Below are positions 6,695-16,943 of a stretch of DNA of 64,000 nucleotides, one piece after another. Source of the stretch: an uncultured Oscillospiraceae bacterium (GTDB lineage: Bacteria; Bacillota; Clostridia; Oscillospirales; Oscillospiraceae); assembly GCA_910588495.1 (NCBI GenBank), contig CAJUPU010000016.1:1-64000 (forward strand). The letters are read 5' to 3'. The notes under the pieces were generated by a model, which was not told the origin of the DNA, ran no database searches, and was given only the letters and a program-made list of their open reading frames with translations. Within the stretch, counting starts at the first letter, position 1; every line of letters begins with the position of its first letter. Both the position numbers and the translations under genes were made by a program.

Positions 6695-7750
6695 ATGAAA
6701 AAGAAACTCAACAAGAACTCCCTCAACGGGTTCCTCAACTACGGCATCGTCATCGCCGCCTTCGCCGCGCTCCAGGTCCTGATCGGCATGGGCAGGCTGT
6801 CCAACACCCTCCAGTCCCTGCTGGTGCCCGCCTGCTGCTACATCGTCATGGCGGTGTCGCTGAACCTGACGGTGGGCATCCTGGGCGAGCTGTCCCTGGG
6901 CCACGCGGGCTTCATGAGCCTGGGGGCCTTCTCCGGCATCACCGCCTCCATCCTGCTGCAAAGCGCCATCCCCATGGCCCCCCTGCGCCTGGCGGTGTCC
7001 ATGGTGGTGGGGGCGGCCTTCGGCGCCCTGGGCGGCGTGATCGTGGGCGTGCCGGTGCTCCGCCTCCAGGGGGACTACCTGGCCATCGTCACCCTGGCCT
7101 TCGGCCAGATCATCCAGAACATCATCATGGTGCTCTACGTGGGGGTGGACAGCCGGGGCATCCACTTTGCCGCCAGCTCCAAGCGCTTCGACCTGGCCCC
7201 CGACGGCACCGCCATCATCAAGGGCCCCATGGGGGCGGTGGGCGTGCAGAAGCTGGCCTCCTTCACCGCCGGGTTCGTGCTCATCCTCATCACCCTGCTG
7301 GTGGTGCAGAACCTGGTGAACAGCCGGTCCGGCCGGGCGATCATGGCCCTGCGGGACAACCGCATCGCCGCGGAGAGCGTGGGCATCAACGTCACCAAGT
7401 ACAAGCTGATGGCCTTCGTCACCTCCGCCGCTCTGGCGGGGGCCGCCGGGGCGCTGTGGGGGCTCAACTACTCGTCCACCGTGGCCTCCAAGTTCAACTT
7501 CAACACCTCCATCCTGGTGCTGGTGTTCGTGGTGCTGGGGGGGCTGGGCTCCATCCGGGGGTCCATCATCGCCGCCGCCCTGCTCTACGTCCTGCCGGAG
7601 CTGCTCCGGGGCCTGGGGCTGGACGATTACCGTATGCTCATCTACGCCATCGTGCTGATCCTGGTGATGCTGGCCACCAACAACGACAAGCTGAAGGCCC
7701 TGGTGGGCCGGGTCATCCCCAAACGGAAGGGGGCCGTCAACAATGGCTGA
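6695..7750 (+). CDS. livM: Branched-chain amino acid ABC transporter permease LivM
   Basis: This 351-residue permease has a short basic N-terminus, multiple membrane segments, and the LivM hallmarks ELSLGHAGFMSLGAF and QGDYLAIVTLAFGQI. The start at 6695 (MKKKLNKN) is used; longer reading to 6569 overlaps livH and lacks a site. It pairs with LivH, and its 3' end overlaps livG by 8 bases, pointing to translational coupling. Confidence 0.93.
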   Translation: MKKKLNKNSLNGFLNYGIVIAAFAALQVLIGMGRLSNTLQSLLVPACCYIVMAVSLNLTVGILGELSLGHAGFMSLGAFSGITASILLQSAIPMAPLRLAVSMVVGAAFGALGGVIVGVPVLRLQGDYLAIVTLAFGQIIQNIIMVLYVGVDSRGIHFAASSKRFDLAPDGTAIIKGPMGAVGVQKLASFTAGFVLILITLLVVQNLVNSRSGRAIMALRDNRIAAESVGINVTKYKLMAFVTSAALAGAAGALWGLNYSSTVASKFNFNTSILVLVFVVLGGLGSIRGSIIAAALLYVLPELLRGLGLDDYRMLIYAIVLILVMLATNNDKLKALVGRVIPKRKGAVNNG

Positions 7751-8591
7751 GAAGAAGCAGTTCCACAAGGGCAAGATGGTGCCCGTGCCCAGCGTGTCCA
7801 TCATCCCGGAGCGGGACCTGGACAAGACCCCCATCCTGGAGTGCAGCCACCTGGGGATCGACTTCGGCGGCCTCACCGCCGTCAACGAGTTCAACATCAC
7901 CGTGGGCCGCACCGAGATTGCCGGGCTCATCGGCCCCAACGGCGCGGGCAAGACCACGGTGTTCAACCTGCTGACCAAGGTGTACCAGCCAACCCGGGGC
8001 ACCATTTTGCTGGACGGGCTGGACACCCACGGCAAGACCCCCGCCCAGGTCAACCGCATGGGCATCGCCCGCACCTTCCAGAACATCCGGCTGTTCAACA
8101 ACCTGTCCGTAGAGGACAACGTGAAGATCGGCCTGCACAACCAGGAGAAGTACTCCATGTTCTCCGGCATCCTGCGCCTGCCCAAGTACTGGCGTCAGGA
8201 GAAGGCCGCCCATGAGCGGGCGCTGGAGCTGCTGTCCATCTTCGACATGCAGGACCTGGCCGGCCACCAGGCGGGCTCCCTGCCCTACGGCGCCCAGCGG
8301 CGGCTGGAGATCGTCCGGGCCCTGGCCACCAACCCGTCTCTGCTGCTGCTGGACGAGCCGGCGGCGGGCATGAATCCGTCGGAGACGGCGGAGCTGATGG
8401 AGAACATCGTCAAGATCCGGGACACCTTCCAGATCGCCGTCATGCTGATCGAGCACGACATGAGCCTGGTGATGGGCATCTGCGAGGGCATCTGCGTGCT
8501 CAACTTCGGCCAGATCATCGCCAAGGGGACGGCGGAGGAGATCCAGTCCGATCCCACGGTGATCGAGGCCTACCTGGGCAAGCAGCAGTAA
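7743..8591 (+). CDS. livG: Branched-chain amino acid ABC transporter ATPase LivG
   Basis: This 282-residue ABC ATPase has Walker A GPNGAGKTT near residue 65, the LivG-specific RTFQNIRLF region after the Q loop, a degenerate signature (LPYGAQRRLEI), Walker B LLLLDEPAAGMNP and a switch His in IEHDM. It powers LivHM. About 30 residues precede the usual LivG N-terminus (MAEKKQFHKGKMVPVP...), an extension without evident function. No better internal start is seen, and the ATG overlaps the livM stop. Confidence 0.93.
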   Translation: MAEKKQFHKGKMVPVPSVSIIPERDLDKTPILECSHLGIDFGGLTAVNEFNITVGRTEIAGLIGPNGAGKTTVFNLLTKVYQPTRGTILLDGLDTHGKTPAQVNRMGIARTFQNIRLFNNLSVEDNVKIGLHNQEKYSMFSGILRLPKYWRQEKAAHERALELLSIFDMQDLAGHQAGSLPYGAQRRLEIVRALATNPSLLLLDEPAAGMNPSETAELMENIVKIRDTFQIAVMLIEHDMSLVMGICEGICVLNFGQIIAKGTAEEIQSDPTVIEAYLGKQQ

Positions 8592-8606
8592 GGGGGGCGG
8601 CGGAAA

Positions 8607-9308
8607 ATGCTGAACGTCAACGATATCAACGTGTATTACGGCGCCATCCACGCCATCAAGGGGGTGTCCTTCCAGGTCAACGACGGGGAGGTGGTCACCC
8701 TGATCGGGGCCAACGGCGCGGGCAAGTCCACCATTTTGAACACGGTGTGCGGCCTGCTCCGCTCCCGCACCGGCTCGGTGGAGTTCCTGGGCCAGGACCT
8801 GGCGGGCATCCCCGCCCACAAGCTGGTGGAGCGGGGCCTGGCCCACGTCCCCGAGGGGCGGCGGATCTTCCAGCACATGACGGTGGAGGAGAACCTGGAG
8901 ATGGGGGCGTACACCCAGCCCCGCTCCAGCGTGGACCCCAATCTGGAGCGGGTATTTGAGCAGTTCCCCCGCCTGAAGGAGCGCCGCAGGCAAGTGGCGG
9001 GCACCCTGTCCGGCGGCGAGCAGCAGATGCTGGCCATGGGCCGGGGGCTGATGTCCGACCCCAAGCTGCTGATGCTGGACGAGCCGTCCATGGGCCTGGC
9101 CCCCATCCTGGTGGAGCAGATCTTCGACATCATCAAGCGGCTGCACCAGGCGGGCACCACCATCCTGCTGGTGGAGCAGAACGCCCGGATGGCCCTGTCC
9201 GTGGCCGACCGGGGCTATGTGCTGGAGACCGGCAAGATCGTGGCCACCGGCACCGGAGACGATCTGCTCCACGACGAGGCGGTCAAAAAGGCATACCTGG
9301 GCGGTTGA
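8607..9308 (+). CDS. livF: Branched-chain amino acid ABC transporter ATPase LivF
   Basis: This 233-residue ATPase is the LivG partner. It shows Walker A GANGAGKST near residue 37, the LivF motif VPEGRRIFQHMTVEENLEMG, signature LSGGEQQML, and Walker B LLMLDEPSMGLAP. It ends the five-gene operon, 15 bases after livG, and is followed by a strong terminator. Start is ATG 8607 after AGGGGGGCGG, a G-rich ribosome site. Confidence 0.93.
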   Translation: MLNVNDINVYYGAIHAIKGVSFQVNDGEVVTLIGANGAGKSTILNTVCGLLRSRTGSVEFLGQDLAGIPAHKLVERGLAHVPEGRRIFQHMTVEENLEMGAYTQPRSSVDPNLERVFEQFPRLKERRRQVAGTLSGGEQQMLAMGRGLMSDPKLLMLDEPSMGLAPILVEQIFDIIKRLHQAGTTILLVEQNARMALSVADRGYVLETGKIVATGTGDDLLHDEAVKKAYLGG

Positions 9309-9357
9309 GGGCTCCGCCCGGCAGCCGCAGCAGGCAGAAAACGAGAGCAGAAATGAC

Positions 9358-9392
9358 AAGCGCCCCTCCGGCTGTGCCGGAGGGGCGCTTTT
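9358..9392. terminator. Bidirectional terminator between livF and the DHHW gene
   Basis: A 15-bp perfect stem (AAGCGCCCCTCCGGC with its complement) around a TGT loop is followed by TT on both strands' AAG/CTT ends. It serves the two convergent units. Confidence 0.85.
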
Positions 9393-9426
9393 GCTCGTGG
9401 CCGCTTTTCAGCCCCGCCGGGACCGG

Positions 9427-10587
9427 TCACAGCCCCAGCTTGAACAGGTTCTCGTCCGTGTTGAAGTTGTTGGCGGAGTAGAGCACCAGCACCTGGTCGA
9501 TGCCGTTGTCCGCCACATACTGCTTGAGGGACTTGTTGTTATAGCGCAGGTCGAACAGGTGGACCTCCCGGAACTCCTCCGCCAGGAAGGGGGCCAGGGA
9601 GTCGGAGTAGGAGTCCCGGATCACCAGCAGCTTCCCGTTTGCCCCGTCGGGGTTTTTGATGACGCACAGGGGCTGGTTGCCCCCCAGGAAGTAGGCGTAC
9701 TTGTCCTTGACCTCCAGCTTTTCCGGGTAGTACAGCCCGCCCTCGATGGGCGCGCCCTCGGGGTAGCGGGTGACGGTGACGTTCCCCTTCGTGCCCCCCT
9801 CGGGGATCACAGTGTAGATGCTGTCCGGGCGTACCCAGCCCGCGCCGGAGGCGGAATAGGTGGTGCCATAGAAGCTGTCGCTGACCTGCGTGAGGGGCAG
9901 CCCACTCCAGTCCTGCGCTTGGATGCCCATGCCCTCCATCAGCGACGTGAAGCCCCGCCAGGCCCCCTCTGTGGTCCAGTGGTGATCGGTGCGGTAGAAG
10001 GCGCCGTCCTCATCCGGCGACTCTGTGTTGCCGCAGGTGATCCCGATATACTGCAGATCGATAAAATCCACCTTATCGCCGCACAATTCCTTTGCCCGCG
10101 CGATGGTGGAGCCATCGTCCACATTGGGGGCGTTTTCCGGCAGGAACATGGCCCAGGCCCAGCTCTTGTCCGGCACCAGGGAGAACCACACCGGCACGTC
10201 CAGGTTGTCCCCCAGCTTGTTGACGAAGCCCACCCGGGCGGCCAGGTCCTCGTCGGAGATCTGGGTGAAATGGGCGAACAGGGTCTGCCCGCCGTCGGTG
10301 CCGAAGTAGACCTTGTTGTTCTCCTGCTTGCCCAGGGTCCGCTCCGAATAGGCCTTCATCTGCACCCACTGGTCCCGGAGGGGGAACTGGTGGTTGTAAT
10401 ACTTCTCAAACTTCTTCATGAACTCCCCGGAACGCACCGTATCCCAGGTGGGGGGCTTGAACTGCTCCAGGAAGGTGTTCTCCTGCTCGGAGAAATCCCG
10501 GTCGGGCAGGATGAAGTGGAATATCCCGAACCCGAAAATAAAGGTACAAAACAGCGCCGTGATGAAGATGGAATATTTTCTGCTCAT
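9427..10587 (-). CDS. DHHW-family (AlgX/AlgJ-like) cell-surface protein
   Basis: This 386-residue protein has an N-terminal signal anchor (about residues 7-28) and then an extracytoplasmic SGNH-like domain. The family-naming DHHW occurs in YRTDHHWTTEGAW (about residue 196), and a late Asp-Ser pair (IRDSYSDSL) resembles the AlgX/AlgJ catalytic region. Such proteins act with MBOAT acyltransferases to transfer acyl, usually acetyl, groups to surface polymers. The MBOAT gene lies 12 bases upstream in the same operon, which supports this role; the acceptor polymer is unknown. Confidence 0.85.
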   Translation of the reverse strand: MSRKYSIFITALFCTFIFGFGIFHFILPDRDFSEQENTFLEQFKPPTWDTVRSGEFMKKFEKYYNHQFPLRDQWVQMKAYSERTLGKQENNKVYFGTDGGQTLFAHFTQISDEDLAARVGFVNKLGDNLDVPVWFSLVPDKSWAWAMFLPENAPNVDDGSTIARAKELCGDKVDFIDLQYIGITCGNTESPDEDGAFYRTDHHWTTEGAWRGFTSLMEGMGIQAQDWSGLPLTQVSDSFYGTTYSASGAGWVRPDSIYTVIPEGGTKGNVTVTRYPEGAPIEGGLYYPEKLEVKDKYAYFLGGNQPLCVIKNPDGANGKLLVIRDSYSDSLAPFLAEEFREVHLFDLRYNNKSLKQYVADNGIDQVLVLYSANNFNTDENLFKLGL

Positions 10588-10599
10588 ACGCTCGCCCCC

Positions 10600-12066
10600 T
10601 TAGAAGCGGAAATACAGGAACGGGTTGTAGGTCCCGTCCACCAGATAGGCGGTGGTCAGCACCAGCCCCGCCAGCATCAGCACCGGGAACACCACCTGAC
10701 GGGTCCGCTCCGGGAGCTTGTGCCAGACGGTCCTGCCCAGGGGGGTGGCCGCCGCGACGGCAACGATCAGAATGGGCAGGTAATTGCGGAAGTAGTAGAG
10801 GAAGTCCCCGTCCAGCGCCCCCGCCCCGAAGCCAAACATGGCGGCCAGATAGGGCCCCATGGCGGAAAAGTCCTCCACGGCGAAGATCGCCCAGCCCACC
10901 ACCGCGATGACCACGCCGTAGATGTGGGCCAGCACGCCGGGGGCGCGGTCCAGCACTTTGCCCAGCCACAGCTTTTCCAGGCCGATCCATACGAACCAAT
11001 ATAGGCCCCAGAGCAGGAAATTCCAGCTGGCCCCGTGCCAGATGCCGGTGGCCGCCCACACAATCAGCAGGTTGAACACCATCCGGGCGGGCCCCACCCG
11101 GCTCCCCCCCAGGGGGAAGTACAGATACTCCCGGAACCAGCTGCCCAGGGAGATGTGCCACCGCCGCCAGAACTCGCTGGCCGACTTGGACAGGTAGGGA
11201 TAGTTGAAGTTCTCCAAAAACTCGAAGCCCAGCATCCGGCCCAGGCCGATGGCCATGTCCGAGTACCCGGAAAAGTCGAAATAGAGCTGGAGGGAGAAGG
11301 CCGCGATCCCCAGCCAGGCCCCCAGGGTGGTGAGCTGTTCCCCCGGCGTGGCCAGGTACACGTCCCACAGGGGGCCCAGGGCGTTGGCCAGCAGCACCTT
11401 TTTGCAGGCCCCGATGGTGAAGCGCTGGACGCCGGAGGCGAACTTCTCCACCGTGTGGTCCCGGTGCTCCAGCTGGTCGTCCAGGTCCTTGTACTTGATG
11501 ATGGGTCCGGCGATGAGCTGGGGGAACAGGGTGACGAAGGTGCCGAAGGTGACGACGTTCTTCTGGCACCGGGCGTCCCCCCGGTACACGTCGATGGTGT
11601 AGCTCATGGTCTGGAAGGTGTAGAAGGAGATGCCGATGGGCAGGGTGCTGGAACCAGCCTGAAACAGAGGCTTCAGGCCGATGTTTGCCAACGCCGCGTT
11701 GATGGCGGAGCGGATCTCCTCTCGGGTCACAAGGTCCAGGCCCAGGGTGCTGAGGCTGCCCACGATAAAGTCCCAATACTTGAAGAAGCCCAGCAGCAGC
11801 AGGTTGAACACCACCGACGAGGCCACCGCCATCCGGGCGCCCTTGTCGTTCCCCTTGGCCTTGCAGGTGGTGACGATGCGCCCGTGGGAGTAGTCGATGG
11901 CGATGGACAGGAACATGATGAGCACATACACCGGTTCTCCCCAGCCGTAGAAGATGAGGTTGACGATGAGCAGCACCAGGTTGCGCCCGCGCAGGGGGGT
12001 GATATAGTACAGCAGCAATACTAGGGGGAAATAGAGGAAGAGAAAATACGGGCTGGAGAATATCAC
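10600..12066 (-). CDS. MBOAT-family membrane O-acyltransferase (AlgI/DltB-like)
   Basis: This 488-residue polytopic protein matches the MBOAT family. It has PQLIAGPIIKYKDL (about residue 195), FWRRWHISLGSWFREYLYFPLGG (about 310), and the catalytic-His motif ATGIWHGASWNF (about 345). MBOAT proteins of the AlgI/PatA/DltB group pass acyl groups across the membrane to a partner that modifies exported polymers. The partner here is the adjacent DHHW protein. Start is GTG at 12066, preceded by GAGGTGA. Three lipoprotein genes lie upstream on the same strand. Confidence 0.92.
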   Translation of the reverse strand: MIFSSPYFLFLYFPLVLLLYYITPLRGRNLVLLIVNLIFYGWGEPVYVLIMFLSIAIDYSHGRIVTTCKAKGNDKGARMAVASSVVFNLLLLGFFKYWDFIVGSLSTLGLDLVTREEIRSAINAALANIGLKPLFQAGSSTLPIGISFYTFQTMSYTIDVYRGDARCQKNVVTFGTFVTLFPQLIAGPIIKYKDLDDQLEHRDHTVEKFASGVQRFTIGACKKVLLANALGPLWDVYLATPGEQLTTLGAWLGIAAFSLQLYFDFSGYSDMAIGLGRMLGFEFLENFNYPYLSKSASEFWRRWHISLGSWFREYLYFPLGGSRVGPARMVFNLLIVWAATGIWHGASWNFLLWGLYWFVWIGLEKLWLGKVLDRAPGVLAHIYGVVIAVVGWAIFAVEDFSAMGPYLAAMFGFGAGALDGDFLYYFRNYLPILIVAVAAATPLGRTVWHKLPERTRQVVFPVLMLAGLVLTTAYLVDGTYNPFLYFRF

Positions 12067-12136
12067 GGGCCTTCACCTCTACCTGGAAGATTTCAGGGCA
12101 AAGGGAGCGGCGGCCGCCGCTCCCTCTTTTCGCCTT

Positions 12137-12943
12137 TTAGAACAGCGCGTTGAACGCCGCCACGATATCGTCGCAGTTCTCGTGGACCACCATCATGACA
12201 TAGTTCCCGTTGGACACCACACGGGAGTTGTTCTGCCACTGCTCGGTGGGGCCGGGATACCAGGCGCCGCCGGGGCCGTTGCCGTCGCCCACCATATAGT
12301 CGATCCGGGCCTGGAATACGGCCTTCACCGCCGCCACGTCGGCGCTGTTCTTCACCTGCACCAGGCCGAACTCGCCGTTGTTCATGGACATCTGGGTGAT
12401 ATAGACCAGGCGCTGCTCGGCGGCGATGGCGCTCAGGCCGGGGTAGAAGCCGTCCATCAGCTCGGCGCTGGCCAGCTCCAGGAAGCCGAACTCATACTGG
12501 CTGGTGACGCTGGAGTAGAAGGCCGCCAGGTCCACCTTGCCGGCGGGCTCGGAGGTGGGCTCCGGCGTGGGGGTAGGCGCGGGGGTGGGAGTGGGCTTGG
12601 GAGCGGGGGTGGGAGTGGGCTTGGGAGCCGGGGTGGGTGTAGGCTTGGGCGCGGGGGTGGGTGTAGGCTTGGGCGCGGGGGTGGTGGGGATGGGCTTCAC
12701 CTCCGGGGCCTTAGAGGGCTCCTGGCTGGGCTGGACGGAAGGCTCCTGGCTGGGCTCCTCAGAGGGCTCCGCAGTGGGCTCCACAGAGGGCTCCGGCGTG
12801 GGGGTGGCGGTGGGCTCCACCGACTCCACCGCCTCGGAGGGATCGTTGGGGACCACGGTCTCCTTGGATCCGCTGTTGCTGCACCCGGACAGCAGGGACA
12901 GCGCCAGGGCGGCGCTCAGGGTCAAGGCAAAGATGCGTTTCAT
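12137..12943 (-). CDS. DUF4358-like lipoprotein with Pro/Thr repeat linker
   Basis: This 268-residue lipoprotein has a signal ending [11 protein letters not shown] (Cys near residue 21). Acidic and Pro-rich repeats ([17 protein letters not shown], then four to five copies of an 8-residue PTPTPAPK unit) form a wall-spanning linker to about residue 135. The C-terminal domain ([21 protein letters not shown] to AFNALF) is shared with the next two proteins, and I read it as DUF4358. Function is unknown. The series sits upstream of the MBOAT-DHHW pair on the same strand, so a role in surface acylation is possible. Confidence 0.82.
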   Translation of the reverse strand: MKRIFALTLSAALALSLLSGCSNSGSKETVVPNDPSEAVESVEPTATPTPEPSVEPTAEPSEEPSQEPSVQPSQEPSKAPEVKPIPTTPAPKPTPTPAPKPTPTPAPKPTPTPAPKPTPTPAPTPTPEPTSEPAGKVDLAAFYSSVTSQYEFGFLELASAELMDGFYPGLSAIAAEQRLVYITQMSMNNGEFGLVQVKNSADVAAVKAVFQARIDYMVGDGNGPGGAWYPGPTEQWQNNSRVVSNGNYVMMVVHENCDDIVAAFNALF

Positions 12944-12993
12944 ATGTCACGAACTCCTTTTTGTTGAACTTTTATGTGGTCACGACCCGATTT

Positions 12994-13494
12994 TCACTTG
13001 AACAGAGCGTTGAACTCATCCACGATGGCCTGGCTGTCTTCATGGTTCACCAGCATGACGTAGCTGCCGTTTTCCGCCACCTTGGCGGCGCGCTTCCACA
13101 TCTCCACCTCCTCGGGGTAGTTGCCCGGGCCGTCGGTGCTCTTGGTGTCGATGCGTGCCTGGAAGATCTCCTTCACCTTGGCCGCGTCCTCGGGGCTCTT
13201 GGCCTGGACCAGGGCCAGCTCACCGCCGCTGAAGGAGACCATGGCCAGATAGACCTCCACCTGCTCCAGGTCCATGTCCTTCAGGCCGGGATAGTTGTTC
13301 TCCAGCATGATGGCGCCCAGCTCCTGGTCGGCGGGGTCGGCCCGCTCCAGAGAGGCGAACTCGTGGCTCTGCTGGACGGTCTGGGCGAACGCGGCCAGGT
13401 CCACCTGCTTCTCCTCGGCCTGCTTGGGGCCGCAGGCGGACAGCAGGGACAGGCACAGCACAGCGGCGGTGCAGAGGGATACGATCTTTTTCAT
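12994..13494 (-). CDS. DUF4358-like lipoprotein
   Basis: This 166-residue lipoprotein (signal ends [11 protein letters not shown]) has essentially only the shared domain: [20 protein letters not shown], an [10 protein letters not shown] stretch, [23 protein letters not shown], and a closing [24 protein letters not shown]. It is paralogous to both neighbours, which suggests tandem duplication. AAAGGAG precedes the ATG. No catalytic residues are obvious, so a binding or structural role fits better than an enzyme. Confidence 0.82.
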   Translation of the reverse strand: MKKIVSLCTAAVLCLSLLSACGPKQAEEKQVDLAAFAQTVQQSHEFASLERADPADQELGAIMLENNYPGLKDMDLEQVEVYLAMVSFSGGELALVQAKSPEDAAKVKEIFQARIDTKSTDGPGNYPEEVEMWKRAAKVAENGSYVMLVNHEDSQAIVDEFNALFK

Positions 13495-13535
13495 ACTTGT
13501 TTTCTCCTTTTCTGGTCATAGGGCGGCGTGTGCCG

Positions 13536-14054
13536 TCACGTTTCTTGCTCAAACAGGGCGTCGAACCGGCTGACGATCTCATCGCCGTCATCAGCCACTA
13601 CCATGAGGACGTAGTTCCCGCGGACCACCACCTGGGCGCTGTTGGTCCAGAGCTGGATGGGACCGGGATAGAATGCCCCGCCCGGCTCCTCTTCATCCCC
13701 CGCCATGTAGTCGATCCGCGCTTGGAAGCTCTCCCTCACCTTCTCGGCGTCCTCCGGGCTCTTGGCCTGGGCCAGGCCGATCTCCCCGTTGTTCAGGGCG
13801 ATCATGCCCGCCAAATAGATCCGCTGCTCCAGATCCAGCTCCAGCAGACCGGGCATGGTGTTGTCGAAGAGCTCTCTGTCATACTCGTTGTCCGGATCCA
13901 GCTCCACCAGATAGGACGCGAACTCGTACTCCTGCTGAAGGGTCTGGGCAAAGGCGGACAGATCCACCTGCTTTTCGGCCTGCCCGGGGCCGCAGGCGGA
14001 CAGCACGGACAGGCACAGCGCGGCGGCCAGGGCCGCGCAAAGGGTCTTTTTCAT
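13536..14054 (-). CDS. DUF4358-like lipoprotein
   Basis: This 172-residue lipoprotein (signal ends LSVLSACGPGQ) is very close to its downstream neighbour: [44 protein letters not shown], then a GGAFYPGPIQLW segment shared with the 268-residue paralogue. It is first of the three copies. AAGGAGG precedes the ATG. It lies 54 bases after the uridine kinase gene on the same strand and may share its transcript. Confidence 0.82.
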   Translation of the reverse strand: MKKTLCAALAAALCLSVLSACGPGQAEKQVDLSAFAQTLQQEYEFASYLVELDPDNEYDRELFDNTMPGLLELDLEQRIYLAGMIALNNGEIGLAQAKSPEDAEKVRESFQARIDYMAGDEEEPGGAFYPGPIQLWTNSAQVVVRGNYVLMVVADDGDEIVSRFDALFEQET

Positions 14055-14108
14055 GGCATCGCTTCCTCCTTGAGAACTTGCGCGGCCGCTCTCAGGGCGC
14101 AGGCTCCC

Positions 14109-14726
14109 CTAGCGGCTGCCGATATGGCTTCTGATGCGCTGGGTGATCATATCCAGCGCCACCAGGTTGTGCCCGCCGGCCAGCACCACGATGTCGGCGT
14201 ACTGGCGGGAGGGCTGGACGAACTGCTCGTGCATGGGCTTGACGGTGGTGAGGTATTGGGAGATCACCGAGTCCAGCGAGCGGCCCCGCTCCTTCACGTC
14301 CCGCAAAATGCGGCGCAGGATGCGCACGTCGGCGTCGGTGTCCACGAAGATCTTCACGTCCATCAGCTCCCGCAGGGCCGGGTCGGCGAAGATGAGGATC
14401 CCCTCCACGATCACCACCTTGGTGGGGCGCACCTCCACGGTGTCCTCCGAGCGGTTGTGGATGGAGTAGTCGTACACCGGGCAGCGGATGACCTCCCCCG
14501 CCGCCAGCCGCTTCAGGTCGGCCACCATCAGGCCGGTGTCGAAAGCGTCCGGGTGGTCATAATTCAGCGCCGCGCGCTCCTCATAGGTCATCCCCACGTG
14601 CTTCTTATAATAGTTGTCGTGGTAGACCACGGACACGTCCGCCCCGAAGGCGTCCTGGAGCCGCCGGGTCAGGGTGGTCTTGCCCGAGCCGGTGCCCCCG
14701 GCGATGCCGATGATCATGGTATCCAT
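14109..14726 (-). CDS. udk: Uridine kinase
   Basis: This 205-residue P-loop kinase phosphorylates uridine and cytidine in pyrimidine salvage. It has Walker A GGTGSGKTT at residues 9-17, VVYHDNYYK near 36, and the family signature YDHPDAFD near 56, with an RDVKERG lid motif further on. The ATG at 14726 is preferred to the longer in-frame reading to 14996 because GGGGAGG precedes it and the promoter lies within that extension. It heads the minus-strand run of surface genes. Confidence 0.93.
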   Translation of the reverse strand: MDTMIIGIAGGTGSGKTTLTRRLQDAFGADVSVVYHDNYYKKHVGMTYEERAALNYDHPDAFDTGLMVADLKRLAAGEVIRCPVYDYSIHNRSEDTVEVRPTKVVIVEGILIFADPALRELMDVKIFVDTDADVRILRRILRDVKERGRSLDSVISQYLTTVKPMHEQFVQPSRQYADIVVLAGGHNLVALDMITQRIRSHIGSR

Positions 14727-14772
14727 TCCTGCATCCTCCCCTTTTTTCTGCGCTGTGGGCCGCATTGCGGAT

Positions 14773-14801
14773 ATTCTAGCACAGCCTGGGGAAAATGGCA
14801 A
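14773..14801 (-). promoter_or_regulatory. udk promoter
   Basis: Read on the minus strand: TTGCCA (14801-14796), 17 bases, TAGAAT (14778-14773), about 47 bases before the udk start. Confidence 0.7.
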
Positions 14802-15002
14802 CCTCCGCCTCCGGGCCGTCCGTTCAGCCCGTCCATACAACAATACCCGGCAGGAGGCCGGAGGGTTGCGCCGCGGGACAAAAAATTCCTGTCCGGAGCC
14901 AAAGATCGGTCCTCCGCTCCTAAAAACTTGAAAAAAAGAGGGCCGCTGTTCAATGTGCCAGCAAAAACGGGTAAATTTTTGACAGTTTCGCCACATTTTC
15001 TC

Positions 15003-15031
15003 TTGCTATTTCTTTCACAAGCGTCTATAAT
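15003..15031 (+). promoter_or_regulatory. trmL promoter
   Basis: TTGCTA (15003-15008), a 17-base spacer and TATAAT (15026-15031) lie 33 bases before the trmL start and probably drive the glycolytic genes as well. Confidence 0.75.
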
Positions 15032-15063
15032 GTGCATGGCTGAGAGAGAGATCGGGGGAACAT

Positions 15064-15588
15064 ATGGTCAATATCGTATTAGTTGAGCCGGAGATCCCGC
15101 AAAACTGCGGAAACATCGCCCGCACCTGCGCCGCCACCCGGAGCCGCCTCCACCTGGTGCGCCCCCTGGGGTTCGACATCAGCGACAGGGCGGTGAAGCG
15201 GGCGGGGCTGGATTACTGGCCCATGGTAGATCTGCATGTGTACGACGATCTGGACAGCCTGTTCGCCCAAAACACCGTCGCCGACCTGTGGCTCATCACC
15301 ACCAAGGGCCCCCGGGACTACACCCAGGCGGACTTCGGGAGCGACTGCTGGCTGTTCTTCGGCAAGGAGACCGCCGGGCTGCCCGAGGCGTTCCGGCTGG
15401 CCCATGAGCGGCGCTGCGTCCGCATCCCCATGCGGGAGGACGCCAGGAGCCTGAACCTGGCCAACTCCGTGGCCATCCTGGCCTACGAGGTCCTGCGGCG
15501 CCAGGGGTTCCCGGGTCTGGAGCGGGCCGCACGGCCGTCGGGACAGCGCACGATCCCAGGAAAACCTCTAGCTACTTCAAACTCGTAA
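15064..15588 (+). CDS. trmL: tRNA (cytidine/uridine-34 2'-O)-methyltransferase
   Basis: This 174-residue SPOUT-class enzyme methylates the wobble ribose of tRNA-Leu species using S-adenosylmethionine. TrmL hallmarks are [18 protein letters not shown] at the N-terminus, [16 protein letters not shown] (about residue 101) and the knot segment [18 protein letters not shown]. The C-terminal 20 residues after the knot are unusual in composition and may not be conserved. AGATCGGGGGA precedes the ATG. pgk begins 22 bases later. Confidence 0.9.
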   Translation: MVNIVLVEPEIPQNCGNIARTCAATRSRLHLVRPLGFDISDRAVKRAGLDYWPMVDLHVYDDLDSLFAQNTVADLWLITTKGPRDYTQADFGSDCWLFFGKETAGLPEAFRLAHERRCVRIPMREDARSLNLANSVAILAYEVLRRQGFPGLERAARPSGQRTIPGKPLATSNS

Positions 15589-15610
15589 TGATGAAAGGAG
15601 TCAGATCGCC

Positions 15611-16882
<1,272 letters not shown>

Positions 16883-16943
16883 GCAGAGATAGCCACCAAG
16901 CCGACAGATATATTCGTTCAAATAAAAGAAGGGAGTTCCACAA

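Larger units (their letters stand above)
14727..15063. other. Divergent intergenic region udk/trmL
   Basis: This 337-base gap holds two divergent promoters (listed separately) and between them an unremarkable stretch, mixed GC then AT-rich after 14930. No gene, terminator or clear RNA structure was found in the middle. Confidence 0.6.

Noticed and set aside
9217..11004. 595-codon plus-strand frame across livF end and the DHHW gene
   Set aside because: It runs through a perfect terminator and antisense to DHHW/MBOAT genes; no recognisable domain.
12565..12690. Repeat array considered as a CRISPR
   Set aside because: The units are contiguous 24-base in-frame coding repeats with no spacers; no cas genes are near.
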